From the NCBI RefSeq assembly GCF_001514205.1, contig NZ_KQ948771.1, positions 124,001-188,000 on the forward strand: DNA of 64,000 nt, read 5' to 3'. This document shows, piece after piece, positions 16,283 to 24,326 of the stretch. The notes below the pieces were generated by a model. It worked only from the letters and a program-made list of their open reading frames with translations, had not been told where the DNA came from and searched no databases. The position numbers and the translations under genes are program-made. Source of the DNA: Streptomyces griseoruber. Lineage in GTDB: Bacteria > Actinomycetota > Actinomycetes > Streptomycetales > Streptomycetaceae. The first letter of the stretch is position 1; each line of letters begins with the position of its first letter.

Positions 16283-17323
16283 CTAGGAGTTCTGGGCGAG
16301 CAGGGCGTCGATGCGCGCGGTGTCGGTGGGCCCCACGAGGGTGATCGGCACCTGGACGCCGGGGTTCGCCTTCCCGGCGGCCACGGCGAGCGGGACGTCC
16401 ACGATCGCGTTGGCGATGTCCTGCGGCGCGAGCGCGGCGGAGGCGCGGTAGAACGTGCCCTGCTGGATGGCGAGGAGGGAGGGCGCGGCGCCGTCCTGGC
16501 CGCCGACGAAGGTCTTCGCGTCGGTCGCCTTGCGGCCCGTCTGCTGGAGCGCCTTGAAACCGCCGTACGCCGCCGCGTCCGTGACCCCGAGGACGAGGTT
16601 GAGGTCGGGGTGCTTGGCGAGGATCGCCTTGGTCTTCGACAGACCCGTGTCCGGGTCGATGGCCTGCTCCTGGGCGACCACGTCGACGCCCGGCGCGGCC
16701 TTGGTGAACGCGTCGACCATGCCCTTGGTGCGCTCACGGCCGAGTTGGATGGTGCTGTCGGTGAGGAAGGCGATCTTGCCCTTGCCGCCGAGCGTCTCCT
16801 CGGCCCACTTCGCGGCGGCCTCGCCGAGGAGCCGGCCGCCCTCCAGGAAGCTGAACTGGATGTCCGCGCTCTGGTGTTCGAGCGATCCGCCGTACGTCAC
16901 CCAGATCAGCCCGGCGTCCAGTGCCCGCTTCGCGGTCGCCTCGGTGGCCTCGAAGACCATCGGGAACGAGACGATCGCCGGGATCTTCCTGGTGACCCAG
17001 GTGGTGAGGTTGGTGGCCTGGGTGTCGGCGCTGCTCGCGTCGCTCGTGGTCAGCAACGAGACGCCGTGCTTCTTGGCGGCGGCGGTGGAGAGCTTGACCA
17101 GGGTCGCGTAGAGGGGAAGCTGGGTGAAGGGGTAGTCGAGACCGATCTGGCGGAGGTCGCCGGCCTTCGCCGAGGGCGTGCCCGCCGCTTCGGCCGTGCT
17201 CGCACCGCCGGGGGCCGAGCAGCCCGCGACGCCGATCGCCCCGGTCGCGACGGCACCGGCCGACCAGGCGAGGAAACGGCGGCGGGACGGCGTCGAGTCG
17301 AGGGCGTACGGGGATCTGGACAT
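16283..17323 (-). CDS. Sugar-type ABC substrate-binding protein with Tat-like lipoprotein signal
   Basis: 346 aa, periplasmic-binding-protein type 1 (Peripla_BP_4). The N-terminus has twin arginines in SRRRFLAW followed by a hydrophobic core and a lipobox ending GVAGC, so it is probably exported by the Tat route and lipidated. Family features include YPFTQLPLYATLVKL, IPAIVSFPMVFEA, LILGVTDAAAYGG-like LNLVLGVTDAAAYG and FVGGQDGAAPSL. It is the first gene of the importer-amidohydrolase operon. Ligand is not predictable; the amidohydrolase partner hints at something other than a plain sugar. Confidence 0.88.
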   Translation of the reverse strand: MSRSPYALDSTPSRRRFLAWSAGAVATGAIGVAGCSAPGGASTAEAAGTPSAKAGDLRQIGLDYPFTQLPLYATLVKLSTAAAKKHGVSLLTTSDASSADTQATNLTTWVTRKIPAIVSFPMVFEATEATAKRALDAGLIWVTYGGSLEHQSADIQFSFLEGGRLLGEAAAKWAEETLGGKGKIAFLTDSTIQLGRERTKGMVDAFTKAAPGVDVVAQEQAIDPDTGLSKTKAILAKHPDLNLVLGVTDAAAYGGFKALQQTGRKATDAKTFVGGQDGAAPSLLAIQQGTFYRASAALAPQDIANAIVDVPLAVAAGKANPGVQVPITLVGPTDTARIDALLAQNS

Positions 17324-17447
17324 GGCGCAACTCCCAGGGATGGCGGCCCGGCACGGCGGGCGTCCGGCTGTGCCGAACAGGAAAGACCCGTCCGCCGCGG
17401 CCCGCCATCCGTAGAAATACCGACCGGCGCCGGGTGGGGTGGACGTC

Positions 17448-17476
17448 TTGTGGGCTCGGCCCGCCACCCCTATCGT
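17448..17476 (+). promoter_or_regulatory. Candidate promoter of the LuxR gene
   Basis: TTGTGG (17448-17453), a 17-bp spacer and TATCGT (17471-17476) fit the housekeeping Streptomyces promoter pattern. Transcription would run through the tandem 14-bp repeats before the GTG at 17592. Confidence 0.4.
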
Positions 17477-17494
17477 TAGGGTCCAAATGACTTG

Positions 17495-17564
17495 CCCGTC
17501 ATCTCCTGCCCGTCTTCACCTGCTCGCCATCTCCCGCCCGCCATCTCCTGCCCGACGTCTCGCG
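17495..17564 (+). repeat. Five tandem imperfect 14-bp repeats in the LuxR leader
   Basis: Consecutive 14-nt units begin at 17495, 17509, 17523, 17537 and 17551: CCCGTCATCTCCTG, CCCGTCTTCACCTG, CTCGCCATCTCCCG, CCCGCCATCTCCTG and CCCGACGTCTCGCG. They end 27 bp before the GTG start of the LuxR gene. The unit is not a multiple of three and no open frame requires it, so it is more likely regulatory or slippage-derived than coding. Confidence 0.75.
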
Positions 17565-17591
17565 TCCGACAGGGAACCCCCGGAGGCCCGT

Positions 17592-18605
17592 GTGTTCGGT
17601 CACCGGCAGATCGCCGCCGCCGCCCGCATCGGCATGCTCACCCGGGAACGGGACACCGCCGGCGCCTGCGCCGAAGCCGTGGCGGAGCTGGGCCGGGCCC
17701 TGCCCTTCGACGCGGTCACCCTGCTTTCCATCGACCCCGTCTCCCGCACCCACGTCCAGGTCGCGGGCGTCGGTTACACCGCCGAGGACTCCCAGGCCCT
17801 GGCCGCCGAGTTCGTCTCCACGCCCTGGTACGACAACGTGGTGGGCCGCGATCTGCCGATGTCCATCTCCGAGGACGCCGACGACGACCCCGGCCCGCGC
17901 TTCCGGCAGGGCTGGTTCTACGCCGAGCGGGTCCGGCCGACCGGCTTCCGCGACGGCCTGACCGGGGCACTGCGGCACGACGGGCGCCTGGTCGGCCTGG
18001 TGCATCTGTCCACCGAGGGGCGGGACGTCTACGACACCGAGGCACGCCGCCTGCTCGCCTGGCTGCTGCCCGCCCTGGGCGCCCTCGCCGACCCGGCCGA
18101 TCTGCGCGACCTGCCCGCCGGGGCGCGGGCCGGACTGTGCACCGCCGACGGGCCCGTGGACCTGCCGGGCCGGGAACGCGCCGCAAGTCTGCGCGACCCG
18201 GACTTCCGGCGCCTCGCCGCGGCGTTCGAGGCCTCCGGAGGGCTCCGGCTGCGGGTGCTGTGGCCGGTCGGCGCCGGCTGGTGCCGGGTCGTGCTGCGCC
18301 GTCGTACCGTCGGACCCGTGCGGGAGGCGGTGCTGGTCACCGAGGTGCCCGTCGAACTGCCCTACGGCGTCAGCCCGCGCGAGCTGGAGGTGCTCACCCG
18401 GGCCGCCACGGGCCAGACCAACCAGGCCATCGCGCAGGCCCTCTACCTGTCACCGCGCACCGTGCACAGCCACATCGAGCACCTCCTGCGCAAGACCGGC
18501 TGCGCCTCCCGCGCCGAGGCCACCGCCCTGGCGGTCCGCGACGGTGTCCTGCGCCCGGCCCCCGAGCACCTCGCTCACTTCGTGGAGCGGGTACCGGCCG
18601 ACTGA
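17592..18605 (+). CDS. GAF-LuxR transcriptional regulator
   Basis: 337 aa from a GTG with GGAGG 5 nt upstream. The N-terminal two thirds are a GAF-like sensory region (about 10-185, starting AAAARIGMLTRERDTAG) and the C-terminus is a LuxR helix-turn-helix (GVSPRELEVLTRAATG, TNQAIAQALYLSPRTVHSHI, LLRKTG). It is divergent from the importer-amidohydrolase operon, 268 bp away, which makes it the obvious candidate regulator of that operon (inference). Confidence 0.9.
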   Translation: MFGHRQIAAAARIGMLTRERDTAGACAEAVAELGRALPFDAVTLLSIDPVSRTHVQVAGVGYTAEDSQALAAEFVSTPWYDNVVGRDLPMSISEDADDDPGPRFRQGWFYAERVRPTGFRDGLTGALRHDGRLVGLVHLSTEGRDVYDTEARRLLAWLLPALGALADPADLRDLPAGARAGLCTADGPVDLPGRERAASLRDPDFRRLAAAFEASGGLRLRVLWPVGAGWCRVVLRRRTVGPVREAVLVTEVPVELPYGVSPRELEVLTRAATGQTNQAIAQALYLSPRTVHSHIEHLLRKTGCASRAEATALAVRDGVLRPAPEHLAHFVERVPAD

Positions 18606-18673
18606 ACCGGCGGGACGGCGCGCGGCCGGCCGGGCCCCGGCTCGGACCCGCGCCGTCAGGAGCCCTTCCACGC

Positions 18674-18975
18674 TCCGTGGGCATCGGCGGCAGCCTCCCG
18701 CTGAACTGCGCCGGTGTCGGCAAGGCCCTGCTCGCGTCCTGCGGCGCCGACCTGGTGGAGGAGGCGCTGTCCCGGCCGCTGCCGAGTCCCACCCCGTACT
18801 CCCACTCCCTCACCGACCCGGCCCGGCTGCGCACGGCGCCGGAGAAGATCCAGCACGGTCGCCGCCCTCTCCGTGGCCGTGCCCCGCTCCCGCTTCAGCC
18901 CCGCCCGGCTCGCCCCCGCCGTACGGACGGCGGCGCTGGGACTGTCACGGGTGCCGGGGCGCGGCCTGAGGGTCC
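18674..18975 (+). pseudogene. Remnant of an IclR-family regulator
   Basis: Two pieces of an IclR effector-binding domain lie in different frames. Frame one reads LPLNCAGVGKALLASC then TDPARLRTAPEKIQHG; at about 18858 the similarity moves to another frame, VAALSVAVPRSRFSP then VRTAALGLSRV. The N-terminal winged helix and the middle of the ligand domain are missing. It sits directly upstream (convergent) of the GH115 gene and may be the relic of its former regulator. Confidence 0.65.
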
Positions 18976-18982
18976 GCAACCG

Positions 18983-21900
18983 CTACCGGTCGGGCGCGGC
19001 CAGGCCCGCACCGGTGTCCGGCTCGGGGTTGAACACCGGGTGGTAGCTCTCCGGCGGCGCCAGATAGGCGGCGGCCGGCACCCCACCCGTGTCGATCACG
19101 ATCTGGTCCACGGCGATCCCCGGATCGACCATGAAGATCCGCAGGACATGCTCGCCGGGCTCGGCGACCGTCACGGTGGCGGTCAGCTTCTCGACGCCCT
19201 CCTCGACATTGCGCGCCCAGGCGTCCCCCCGGTTGCCGGTGGCGATGTTCTGCCCCGTCAGCACGGTCACCGGCCGGTCGTCGAGGCCGACCGCCAGCCG
19301 TCGCGCGCCCCGCTCGTCCAGCGAGGGCAGCCGGAACACGGTGACCGGAAAGACGCCCGTGCTCGTGAAGCGCACCCGGTACCGCAGCTCCGGAGCCCGC
19401 ACGGCGTGCTCCCCGGTGACCGCAGCCGCCGTGGACGGCACCGCCTGCACCGCGCCCGTACGCCGTCCCAGACCGCGCACGGTCCGCCAGCGGGCCCCGC
19501 CCCGCGCCACCCGCCGCTCGGTGTGCACCGCGTCGATCGAGACACAGCCGTCGGCCTCCACGAACCCGCGGGCCCTGCGCCGGGCCCGGTCCCCGCCGTT
19601 GACCACCCGCAACGGCACCTCGAACCGCCCGTCGGCACCGGTGACGACGACCATGGCGTCGAGGGTGCCCTCGGGGGCGAGCGACCAGTCCACCTCGACC
19701 CACATCCGGGTCTGCTCGGTGAGCGAGCCGCCGGTCGCACTCAGCCGCACCCAGGGGCGGTCGGCCTCGGCGGCCCAGGTCAGCGGCAGGAAGCCGGTGT
19801 TGAAGACGTCCACGAACCGCCTGCCCCGGGTCACGGAGGAGAAGGAGAGCGGACGGGCCGTGCCGGTCTCGTTCCCCTCGGCGGCCACGCCGAGCCCGGA
19901 CGTCTCCTGCCGGGTCACCCGGGTGACGGCCGGACGCCCCGGCGCCTTGGGGATCTGCGAGGGATAGGGATTGATGTAACCGTCCCATTTCCCGCCCGCG
20001 ACCTGGGAGTTGTACCGCGCGGTGAGCGCGGCCTCCGCCGTGTGCGCGGCCTCGGCGAGATCCGCGAGGCGGTTGGCCCCGGCGCCCCGGCCCTGCCGTA
20101 CGGCGAGCGCGTTGCGGTCCGCCCAGTAGTACTTGAGCTGCATCAAGCAGGCCCCGTGCACCGGATATTCAACCAGCTCGTAGTAGGCGTCCCGGAAGGT
20201 GTCCGGCAGTTCGGCGCCGACCGCCCGGACCCGCTCCAGCAGCCGTTCGTACGCGGCCATCCGGCGTCCCGCCTCGTCCCCGTGATGGACGACCGAGAAG
20301 ACGTTGCGGTCGATGAACTCCGGTCTGCGCTCGGCCGCCAGCCGGTAGTACTCACCGCGGATCGCGGCCGTCTCCCGTGCGTGGCGCCGTCCGAACAGCC
20401 GCCCGTACCACTCCACCAGGAAGCCCTCGACGTCTTCGGCACCCCATCGGTCCACGTCCCAGGCCATGTCCATACAGAACGACAGCCCGGTCTCGATCGA
20501 CTTGACGTCACCGACGTTGAAGATCCACATCCGGTCCGCGCCGTGCTCGTACACCCGACGCAACTCCTGCCAGACCTTGGCGAGTTGCGTGGTGTCCAGC
20601 CAGAGATAGCTGCGCGGGCGGCCCCAGTAGGAGAGGTGGTAGTAGATCCCGTTGCCGCCGGAGCGGGCGCGTTCCGTGTCGTCCGGAAGCTGGCGCATGT
20701 TGCCGTGGTTGTCGTCCGGCCAGATCAGCGTCACGTCGTCGGGCACCTCGACACCCGCGTTGTACAGGTCCAGAACCTCCTTGTACGGGATGAAGATCTG
20801 CGGCTCGGCCGCCGCGCCGACCTCCTCCGCGAGGATCCGGCGCTGGTCGGCGACGATGTCGTTCATCACCGCGACCTTCTCCGGGATCGTCGTGGCGTTC
20901 CTCGTCTCCAGCGCGGTGTCGTGCAGCCCGCGCATCCCGATCGTCCAACTGCTCTCGTTGGCCGCGTTCTCCCGGGCCCTGGCCCTCCAGTAGTCGGAGA
21001 TGACGGCCGGGTTGACCGTGTAGTCGTACACCGGCAGGCCGCCCTCCGCGGTCCGGTGCTCCTCCGCCCAGGGCGCCCACTCGTGGACCCCGTTGCGCAG
21101 CAGCGCCTCGGGGTGGCTGGAACCGACCACGATGCCGTAACGGTCGGCGAGTTCGGGGTTCTCCCGGTACTTGTTGAAGAAGTCGGAGTACGGATGCATC
21201 GCCGGCCACAGGTAGTTGGCCTTGAGGCGCAGCAGCAGCTCGAAGATCCGCTGGTACGTCCGCGGGCCGATGTTCTTGTCCGGCTCCTGGGTGCGGTGCG
21301 ACCAGGTGGTCAGATTCTGCTCGTCGTTGATGAAGACACCCCGGTAGCGGACGGAGGGTTCCAGCCGTTCGAGCGGCCCGGCGGGCACGGTCACGCCGTC
21401 CCGCCGCTCGACCGGCACGTCCGCCCACCAGTACCAGGGCGTGACACCGATGCGCTCCGAGGTGTCGTACACGCCGTAGACCGTGCCGCGGCGGTCGCTG
21501 CCCGCGATCACCAGGGCGCGGTCCACGCCGGGCGCCGGCCGGTCGACGACCTGGGTGACGGAGGCCTCCCAGCGGCCCCGCACCCGGGAGACGTCCAGCC
21601 GCCCCTGCGCCACCAGCCGGTCGATGAGCGGGCTGGCGCCGAGGGTGCCGATCAGGACGAGAGCGGTGGCGCGGTCCGGGAGGGTGTCCCGCAGCTCCGG
21701 GCGGACCCCGGTCACCCGCTCCACGTCCGCCTGGAGGTCGCCGGCGACTCGGAGCACCGCCGGGTCGTCGGACGCGTCGACATGCAGGGCCACGGCGATG
21801 CCGTCCCGGACGAGTGCGAAGTCCGGGCGGCTCGACGCGGCCGCGGCGCGGGACGCCGGGAGCACGGCGGGGAGCAAGGGGGCGGCCCCGGCGGCCGCCA

Positions 21901-21997
21901 TGCCGCGCAGGAACGACTTACGGGTCAGCGGCGACGGGTGCGGCGGGTCCTGCGGGTCCGGCGGGTCCTGCGGGGCCTCAGGGGTGGAGTGCGACAC
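18983..21997 (-). CDS. GH115 family alpha-glucuronidase, secreted
   Basis: 1004 aa from GTG 21997, a usual length for GH115. An N-terminal signal with a Tat-like RKSFLRG and hydrophobic AAAGAAPLLPAVLPASRA precedes the mature protein. GH115 features include VIAGSDRRGTVYGVYDTSE, GVTPWYWWADVPV, RYRGVFINDEQNL, TYQRIFELLLRLKANYLWPA, LIWPDDNHGNMRQLP and RMWIFNVGDVKSIETGLSF. The family removes glucuronic or 4-O-methylglucuronic acid from xylan and arabinogalactan. A LacI-type operator overlaps the region just downstream of a probable promoter, consistent with substrate induction. Confidence 0.93.
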   Translation of the reverse strand: MSHSTPEAPQDPPDPQDPPHPSPLTRKSFLRGMAAAGAAPLLPAVLPASRAAAASSRPDFALVRDGIAVALHVDASDDPAVLRVAGDLQADVERVTGVRPELRDTLPDRATALVLIGTLGASPLIDRLVAQGRLDVSRVRGRWEASVTQVVDRPAPGVDRALVIAGSDRRGTVYGVYDTSERIGVTPWYWWADVPVERRDGVTVPAGPLERLEPSVRYRGVFINDEQNLTTWSHRTQEPDKNIGPRTYQRIFELLLRLKANYLWPAMHPYSDFFNKYRENPELADRYGIVVGSSHPEALLRNGVHEWAPWAEEHRTAEGGLPVYDYTVNPAVISDYWRARARENAANESSWTIGMRGLHDTALETRNATTIPEKVAVMNDIVADQRRILAEEVGAAAEPQIFIPYKEVLDLYNAGVEVPDDVTLIWPDDNHGNMRQLPDDTERARSGGNGIYYHLSYWGRPRSYLWLDTTQLAKVWQELRRVYEHGADRMWIFNVGDVKSIETGLSFCMDMAWDVDRWGAEDVEGFLVEWYGRLFGRRHARETAAIRGEYYRLAAERRPEFIDRNVFSVVHHGDEAGRRMAAYERLLERVRAVGAELPDTFRDAYYELVEYPVHGACLMQLKYYWADRNALAVRQGRGAGANRLADLAEAAHTAEAALTARYNSQVAGGKWDGYINPYPSQIPKAPGRPAVTRVTRQETSGLGVAAEGNETGTARPLSFSSVTRGRRFVDVFNTGFLPLTWAAEADRPWVRLSATGGSLTEQTRMWVEVDWSLAPEGTLDAMVVVTGADGRFEVPLRVVNGGDRARRRARGFVEADGCVSIDAVHTERRVARGGARWRTVRGLGRRTGAVQAVPSTAAAVTGEHAVRAPELRYRVRFTSTGVFPVTVFRLPSLDERGARRLAVGLDDRPVTVLTGQNIATGNRGDAWARNVEEGVEKLTATVTVAEPGEHVLRIFMVDPGIAVDQIVIDTGGVPAAAYLAPPESYHPVFNPEPDTGAGLAAPDR

Positions 21998-22087
21998 GAG
22001 ACGCTTTTCCCTTCCGTGCGGTGCGGCGGACGGCGGGGTGCGGGGTGCTGGTGCTGGTGCCTCCCGGGCACCGGCATGGGCATGCCA

Positions 22088-22099
22088 GAAAGCGCTTGC
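22088..22099 (-). promoter_or_regulatory. LacI-type operator of the GH115 gene
   Basis: GAAAGCGCTTGC matches the palindrome GAAAGCGCTTTC at 11 of 12 positions, the classic central-CG operator of LacI-family sugar repressors. It lies just downstream of the predicted -10 box and 91 bp upstream of the GTG, a repression position. Confidence 0.6.
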
Positions 22100-22107
22100 T
22101 GTGCGGC

Positions 22108-22137
22108 ACCCTAGGTCAGCCCCGTGAGACCCGTCCA
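22108..22137 (-). promoter_or_regulatory. Candidate promoter of the GH115 gene
   Basis: On the minus strand TGGACG (22137-22132), an 18-bp spacer and TAGGGT (22113-22108). The operator at 22088-22099 would cover the transcription start. Confidence 0.45.
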
Positions 22138-22164
22138 TAAGCGTGCGTGGACGGGGTGCGAGGA

Positions 22165-22746
22165 TCAGTCGCCCCGCAGTCGGTCGCGCTGGAGCCGCCT
22201 GGCCAGGGCGCGGCGCACGGAAGCCGAGGTGGCGGGAGGTTCGCCCCGCGCGGGCAGGTCGAGTCCGCGGCTGATCACGTCGTACGCGGCCCGGAATCCG
22301 GTGGGCAGGTCCGTGGCGCCCGCTCTCAGGTCGGCCTCGACGAGACGCCGCAGCGCGTCGACGGTCTGCGGGGTGAAGCGCTTCCTGCCCCGGCTGAGGG
22401 CGTCGAGGTGCCGGGTGCAGTGGGCCGCGCCGTCGAGGAGTTCGGAGATCTCCTCGGCCAGGCCCCACAGGCGTCCTTCGAGCCAGTGGGCGTCGGGCTG
22501 GTCGAGGGTGAGCTCCAGTGGGGCCGCCGGGCCGTCCCGGTGTTTCGTCATCTGCTTGGACACGGCCGGCTGGCTCATCCCGGCGAGCCGGGCGATGGTG
22601 TCCTGCGTCCAGCCGAGCCCGGCGAACACCTGGATCATCTCGGCGCGCAGCGCACGCATCTCCTCGCCCGCGCGGATGACCTCGTTGATCTCCGTCAGCA
22701 TGCGCTCGGCCTGCTCCTCGGTCAGCGCCTCGGGTGCGCCGTCCAT
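22165..22746 (-). CDS. Small HTH transcriptional regulator
   Basis: 193 aa from ATG 22746 with a GAGGAGAG ribosome site. An acidic coiled N-terminus (LTEEQAERMLTEINEVIRAG) is followed by a helix-turn-helix (LGWTQDTIARLAGMSQPAVS KQM). The rest is an alpha-helical domain I do not recognise, ending in an Arg-rich tail. It is divergent from the hydrolase gene, and three copies of AACCCGGTTAT lie between the two starts, one only 19 bp from this ATG. That layout predicts autorepression and repression of the hydrolase. Confidence 0.8.
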   Translation of the reverse strand: MDGAPEALTEEQAERMLTEINEVIRAGEEMRALRAEMIQVFAGLGWTQDTIARLAGMSQPAVSKQMTKHRDGPAAPLELTLDQPDAHWLEGRLWGLAEEISELLDGAAHCTRHLDALSRGRKRFTPQTVDALRRLVEADLRAGATDLPTGFRAAYDVISRGLDLPARGEPPATSASVRRALARRLQRDRLRGD

Positions 22747-22764
22747 GCTCTCCTCACCTGTCAC

Positions 22765-22775
22765 AACCCGGTTAT
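22765..22775. promoter_or_regulatory. Operator half-site in front of the HTH regulator
   Basis: AACCCGGTTAT, identical to one arm of the palindrome at 22805-22830, and itself containing the near-palindrome AACCCGGTT. It lies 19 bp upstream of the regulator ATG. Confidence 0.6.
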
Positions 22776-22804
22776 ACACCCTGCTCAGCCCGCGTTCGAT
22801 GGAG

Positions 22805-22830
22805 ATAACCGGGTTGTATAACCCGGTTAT
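22805..22830. promoter_or_regulatory. Perfect 11-bp inverted-repeat operator in front of the hydrolase
   Basis: ATAACCGGGTT (22805-22815), spacer GTAT, AACCCGGTTAT (22820-22830): 11 perfect base pairs. It ends 20 bp before the hydrolase ATG at 22850, so a bound repressor would block transcription initiation. This argues against the in-frame ATG at 22829, which lies inside the operator. Confidence 0.75.
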
Positions 22831-22849
22831 GGGTGTCAGGATCCAGTGC

Positions 22850-23752
22850 ATGCCCACTTTCCGCGCCCCTGACGGCACCCGGCTCGCCTACCGCGAGACG
22901 GGCACCGGCACCCCTCTGGTCTGTGTCCCCGGTGGCCCCACGGACTCCGCCTACCTCGGGGATCTCGGCGGCCTGTCCGCGTATCACCGGCTGATCGTCC
23001 TGGACCTGCGCGGCACCGGGCGGTCCGCGATCCCCGAGGACACCTCCTCGTACCGCTGCGACCGGCTCGTCGACGACGTGGAGGCCCTGCGCGCGCGTCT
23101 CGGGCTGCCCCGGATGGACCTCCTCGGCCACTCCGCCGGGGCGAACGTCGTGACGCAGTACGCGGCCCGGCATCCCGAGCACGTCGGGAGGCTCGTGCTC
23201 GTCACCCCCGGGACCCGGGCCGTCGGCATCGAGATCACCGGCGCGACACGGCGTGCACTCGCACGGCTCAGGAAGGACGAGCCGTGGTTCCCGCAGGCGT
23301 ATGCCGCGCTGGAGGCGATCACCGGGGGCGGGCGCGCGGACGGGGAGGCGATCGCCCCCTTCTTCCACGGCCGTTGGGACGAGGCCGCGCGGCAGCACCA
23401 TGCGCGGTCGCGCCCGGCCGACGAGCGGATCGCCGCCCGCTTCGGGGCCGAGGGGGCCTTCACCCCCGAGGCCACCCGTGCCGCGCTGGCCACCCTCCTC
23501 GCTCCCGTCCTGCTGCTCGCCGGTGAGTTCGACGTCAACAGCCCGCCCCGCTCGGTCGCGGAGTGCGCGGAACTGTTCCCGGACGCGGCCCTCGTCGTCC
23601 AGCCGGGAGCGGGGCACTATCCCTGGCTGGACGACTCCGCGCGGTTCGTCGAGACCCTCTCGGCGTTCCTGGCACCGGCAACCGGGCTCAGCGGCACAGG
23701 GCGAACAGGTCGTCCTCGAACGTCGGGAACTCGGCCTTCGCCCCCTCGATGA
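22850..23752 (+). CDS. Alpha/beta hydrolase (prolyl-aminopeptidase-like)
   Basis: 300 aa. The alpha/beta-hydrolase fold is clear: oxyanion-region PLVCVPGGPTDSAYLGDL, LDLRGTGRS, nucleophile elbow LLGHSAGANVV (Ser in GHSAG), acid Asp in LLAGEFDVNSPP and His in GAGHYPWLDD. The overall pattern is that of S33/proline-iminopeptidase-like hydrolases, but the substrate is unknown. Tightly controlled by the divergent HTH regulator judging from the operators. Its last 65 bp overlap the 3' end of the convergent SUKH-like gene, so one or both C-termini may be recent extensions. Confidence 0.88.
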   Translation: MPTFRAPDGTRLAYRETGTGTPLVCVPGGPTDSAYLGDLGGLSAYHRLIVLDLRGTGRSAIPEDTSSYRCDRLVDDVEALRARLGLPRMDLLGHSAGANVVTQYAARHPEHVGRLVLVTPGTRAVGIEITGATRRALARLRKDEPWFPQAYAALEAITGGGRADGEAIAPFFHGRWDEAARQHHARSRPADERIAARFGAEGAFTPEATRAALATLLAPVLLLAGEFDVNSPPRSVAECAELFPDAALVVQPGAGHYPWLDDSARFVETLSAFLAPATGLSGTGRTGRPRTSGTRPSPPR

Positions 23753-24215
23753 CGGCGAGGGCGGGACGGCGCGGGGTGGTGGCGTGCCGCGCGGCCAACT
23801 CGGCCAGTTCCGGCCGGGGGCGGACGTCGCGGTCCGGGTCCAGCGCGGCCTCCATCGGGCCGTAGCCGTCGGCGAGGACCCACAGGAAGTCCGAGAGGTT
23901 CCCCGCCACCACCCCGACCTCCCCCTCCGAGCCGAGGAACACCACCGGCTGCTCGGTGAGCGGCAGCCCCGGGCGCACACACCACAGGGCGGCGAGCCCG
24001 CCCGTACCGTCCTGGCCGAAGACCCGGTAGGCGGCGCCGTCGAGTTCATGGTTGCCGGTCCAGTCGCGGATCCAGTCGGTGGTCTCCTCGGCGGAGTCGA
24101 AGTCGTCGTACGGCTCGAAGTCGAAGCCGTCGCCGTCGTCGTAGGGGAAGTCCGCCGTGGCCACCTCGGCCAGGGCGGGCGGGAAGCGGCGGTCGCCGGT
24201 GATCGTCTCGGTCAT
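23688..24215 (-). CDS. SMI1/KNR4 (SUKH)-like protein
   Basis: 175 aa, acidic (DDGDGFDFEPYDDFDSAEE). The stretch PVVFLGSEGEVGVVAGNLSD FLWVLADGYGP is typical of the SUKH fold, which occurs in immunity proteins against polymorphic toxins and in many stand-alone bacterial proteins. No toxin gene is adjacent, so a toxin-immunity role is not supported here. Start ATG 24215. Confidence 0.65.
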   Translation of the reverse strand: MTETITGDRRFPPALAEVATADFPYDDGDGFDFEPYDDFDSAEETTDWIRDWTGNHELDGAAYRVFGQDGTGGLAALWCVRPGLPLTEQPVVFLGSEGEVGVVAGNLSDFLWVLADGYGPMEAALDPDRDVRPRPELAELAARHATTPRRPALAVIEGAKAEFPTFEDDLFALCR

Positions 24216-24326
24216 GGACGCAGGCTAGACGCGGCCACCGACAATGCCCCCACGGGGTTGTTATGACCGCCGTCATGATGGATGCTGCCCCACGGCACCG
24301 GCCACCGGCGAACGGGGAGGATCACC

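Noticed and set aside
22829..22849. Upstream in-frame ATG as start of the alpha/beta hydrolase
   Set aside because: It lies inside the palindromic operator and lacks a ribosome site, whereas ATG 22850 has AGGA at suitable spacing and the protein family starts there.
23688..24215. SUKH protein as immunity protein of a polymorphic toxin
   Set aside because: No toxin, WXG or secretion gene adjoins it; SUKH folds also occur in unrelated single proteins.
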